In this document: one piece after another, positions 63,504 through 64,000 of the stretch
Position numbering within the stretch: position 1 is the first letter of the stretch
Layout: each line of letters starts with the position of its first letter
Source: Belnapia sp. F-4-1
Lineage (GTDB): Bacteria; Pseudomonadota; Alphaproteobacteria; Acetobacterales; Acetobacteraceae
Length of the DNA stretch: 64,000 nt
NCBI RefSeq assembly: GCF_000802185.1
Contig: NZ_KN676113.1
Span: 186,001 to 250,000, forward strand
Direction: 5' to 3'
Notes under the pieces: generated by a model
Database searches by the model: none
What the model saw: the letters and a program-made list of their open reading frames with translations, nothing else
What the model was told of the DNA's origin: nothing
Made by a program: the position numbers and the translations under genes

Positions 63504-64000
63504 ATGCGCAACCCGATGGAGCTTACCGGGCGTACGGTCATCGTCACCGGCGCCGGCCAGGGCATCGGCCGGGCCATCAGCGAGTTGGTGCTCGATCTCG
63601 GCGGCAATGCCGTGCTGGTGGAGCGGAATGCCGAGACGCTGGCGGCGACGGCGGCGGCGCTGCCGGCGGACCGGACGCTTGCCGTGCAGGGCAATGTCGC
63701 CGAGGAAGGCTTCGGCGAGGATTGCGTCGCCCAGGCGGCGGCGCGGTTCGGGGCGGTGCATGGGCTGGTCAACAATGCCGGCATCACCCGCCCGGCCATG
63801 ATCGAAAAGATGACCTTCCAGCAGTGGCAGGCGGTGATCGACGTGAACCTGACCGGCTGCTACCTCATGCTGCAGGCGGTCGGCCGGCACATGTGCAACC
63901 GCGCACGGGAAGCGATGCCGGAGCCGAGCGGCACCACGGGCGCCATCGTCAACATCTCCTCCACCGCTGGGAAGCGGGGCAGCATCGGGCAGGTCAATTA
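63504..64000 (+). CDS. SDR-family NAD(P)-dependent oxidoreductase, FabG-like (3' end outside window)
   Basis: The first 165 residues are visible. ATG follows GGGAGGAAA. The cofactor motif TGAGQGIGRA is at about 15-24, NNAG at about 90-93, and IVNISSTAGKRGSIGQVNY reaches up to the serine/tyrosine catalytic region; the YxxxK motif lies just past the end. It is a classical short-chain dehydrogenase resembling 3-oxoacyl-ACP reductase; substrate unknown. Confidence 0.88.
   Translation, partial: MRNPMELTGRTVIVTGAGQGIGRAISELVLDLGGNAVLVERNAETLAATAAALPADRTLAVQGNVAEEGFGEDCVAQAAARFGAVHGLVNNAGITRPAMIEKMTFQQWQAVIDVNLTGCYLMLQAVGRHMCNRAREAMPEPSGTTGAIVNISSTAGKRGSIGQVN

Overview
This is a window of very GC-rich alphaproteobacterial chromosome. 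The gene content (HpnC/D/E squalene synthesis beside carotenoid desaturases, the atpHAGDC order downstream of priA, and a fructose-6-phosphate aldolase / DUF484 / xerC run) fits an Acetobacteraceae member of the Roseomonas type. That placement is an inference from gene content; no marker gene was compared.

Left part (1-21.5 kb): the end of a heavy-metal efflux locus (CusC/CzcC-like outer membrane protein plus a small secreted protein), tRNA-Arg(CCT), proline iminopeptidase, and then a seven-gene minus-strand operon (12418 down to 3152). That operon looks like a staphyloxanthin-type C30 carotenoid cluster: two CrtN/CrtP-like desaturase/oxygenases, a CrtO-like acyltransferase, a CrtQ-like glycosyltransferase, a fused HpnC-HpnD, HpnE and an aldehyde dehydrogenase. 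Around it lie an acyl-CoA dehydrogenase, a DUF5872-DUF3140-histone-H1-like fusion protein, a sugar/uronate group (GalM, uronate dehydrogenase, MFS exporter), a GH10 xylanase-like protein and a ferritin-like protein. Several short palindromic repeats here begin exactly at the stop codons of genes.

Middle part (21.7-37.3 kb): core housekeeping genes. These are F1 ATP synthase (atpC, D, G, A, H on the minus strand), a 51-codon small membrane ORF, priA, then on the plus strand fructose-6-phosphate aldolase, DUF484, xerC (apparently with a CTG start), a CHCC zinc-finger protein, polA, a hybrid histidine kinase and tRNA-Ser(CGA).

Right part (37.3-59.8 kb): an integrated element of 22.5 kb. It sits exactly at the 3' end of tRNA-Ser and is closed by a 15-bp copy of that end beside the integrase. 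The left side holds two frameshifted regulator genes, a nested IS630-in-IS5 insertion and a surface-glycan cargo cluster (membrane proteins, methyltransferases, NeuD-like acyltransferase, DegT aminotransferase, WbqC, GT2). An IS3 element follows. The right side is a compact minus-strand satellite core: integrase, AlpA-like regulator, two small proteins, Toprim primase, P4-type helicase/primase, a DUF5681 protein, and a chain of tiny overlapping paralogous genes. There are no capsid or tail genes, which suggests a P4/PICI-like phage satellite. Beyond the element the chromosome resumes with guaA, a GNAT acetyltransferase, rsmB and an SDR dehydrogenase cut by the window edge.
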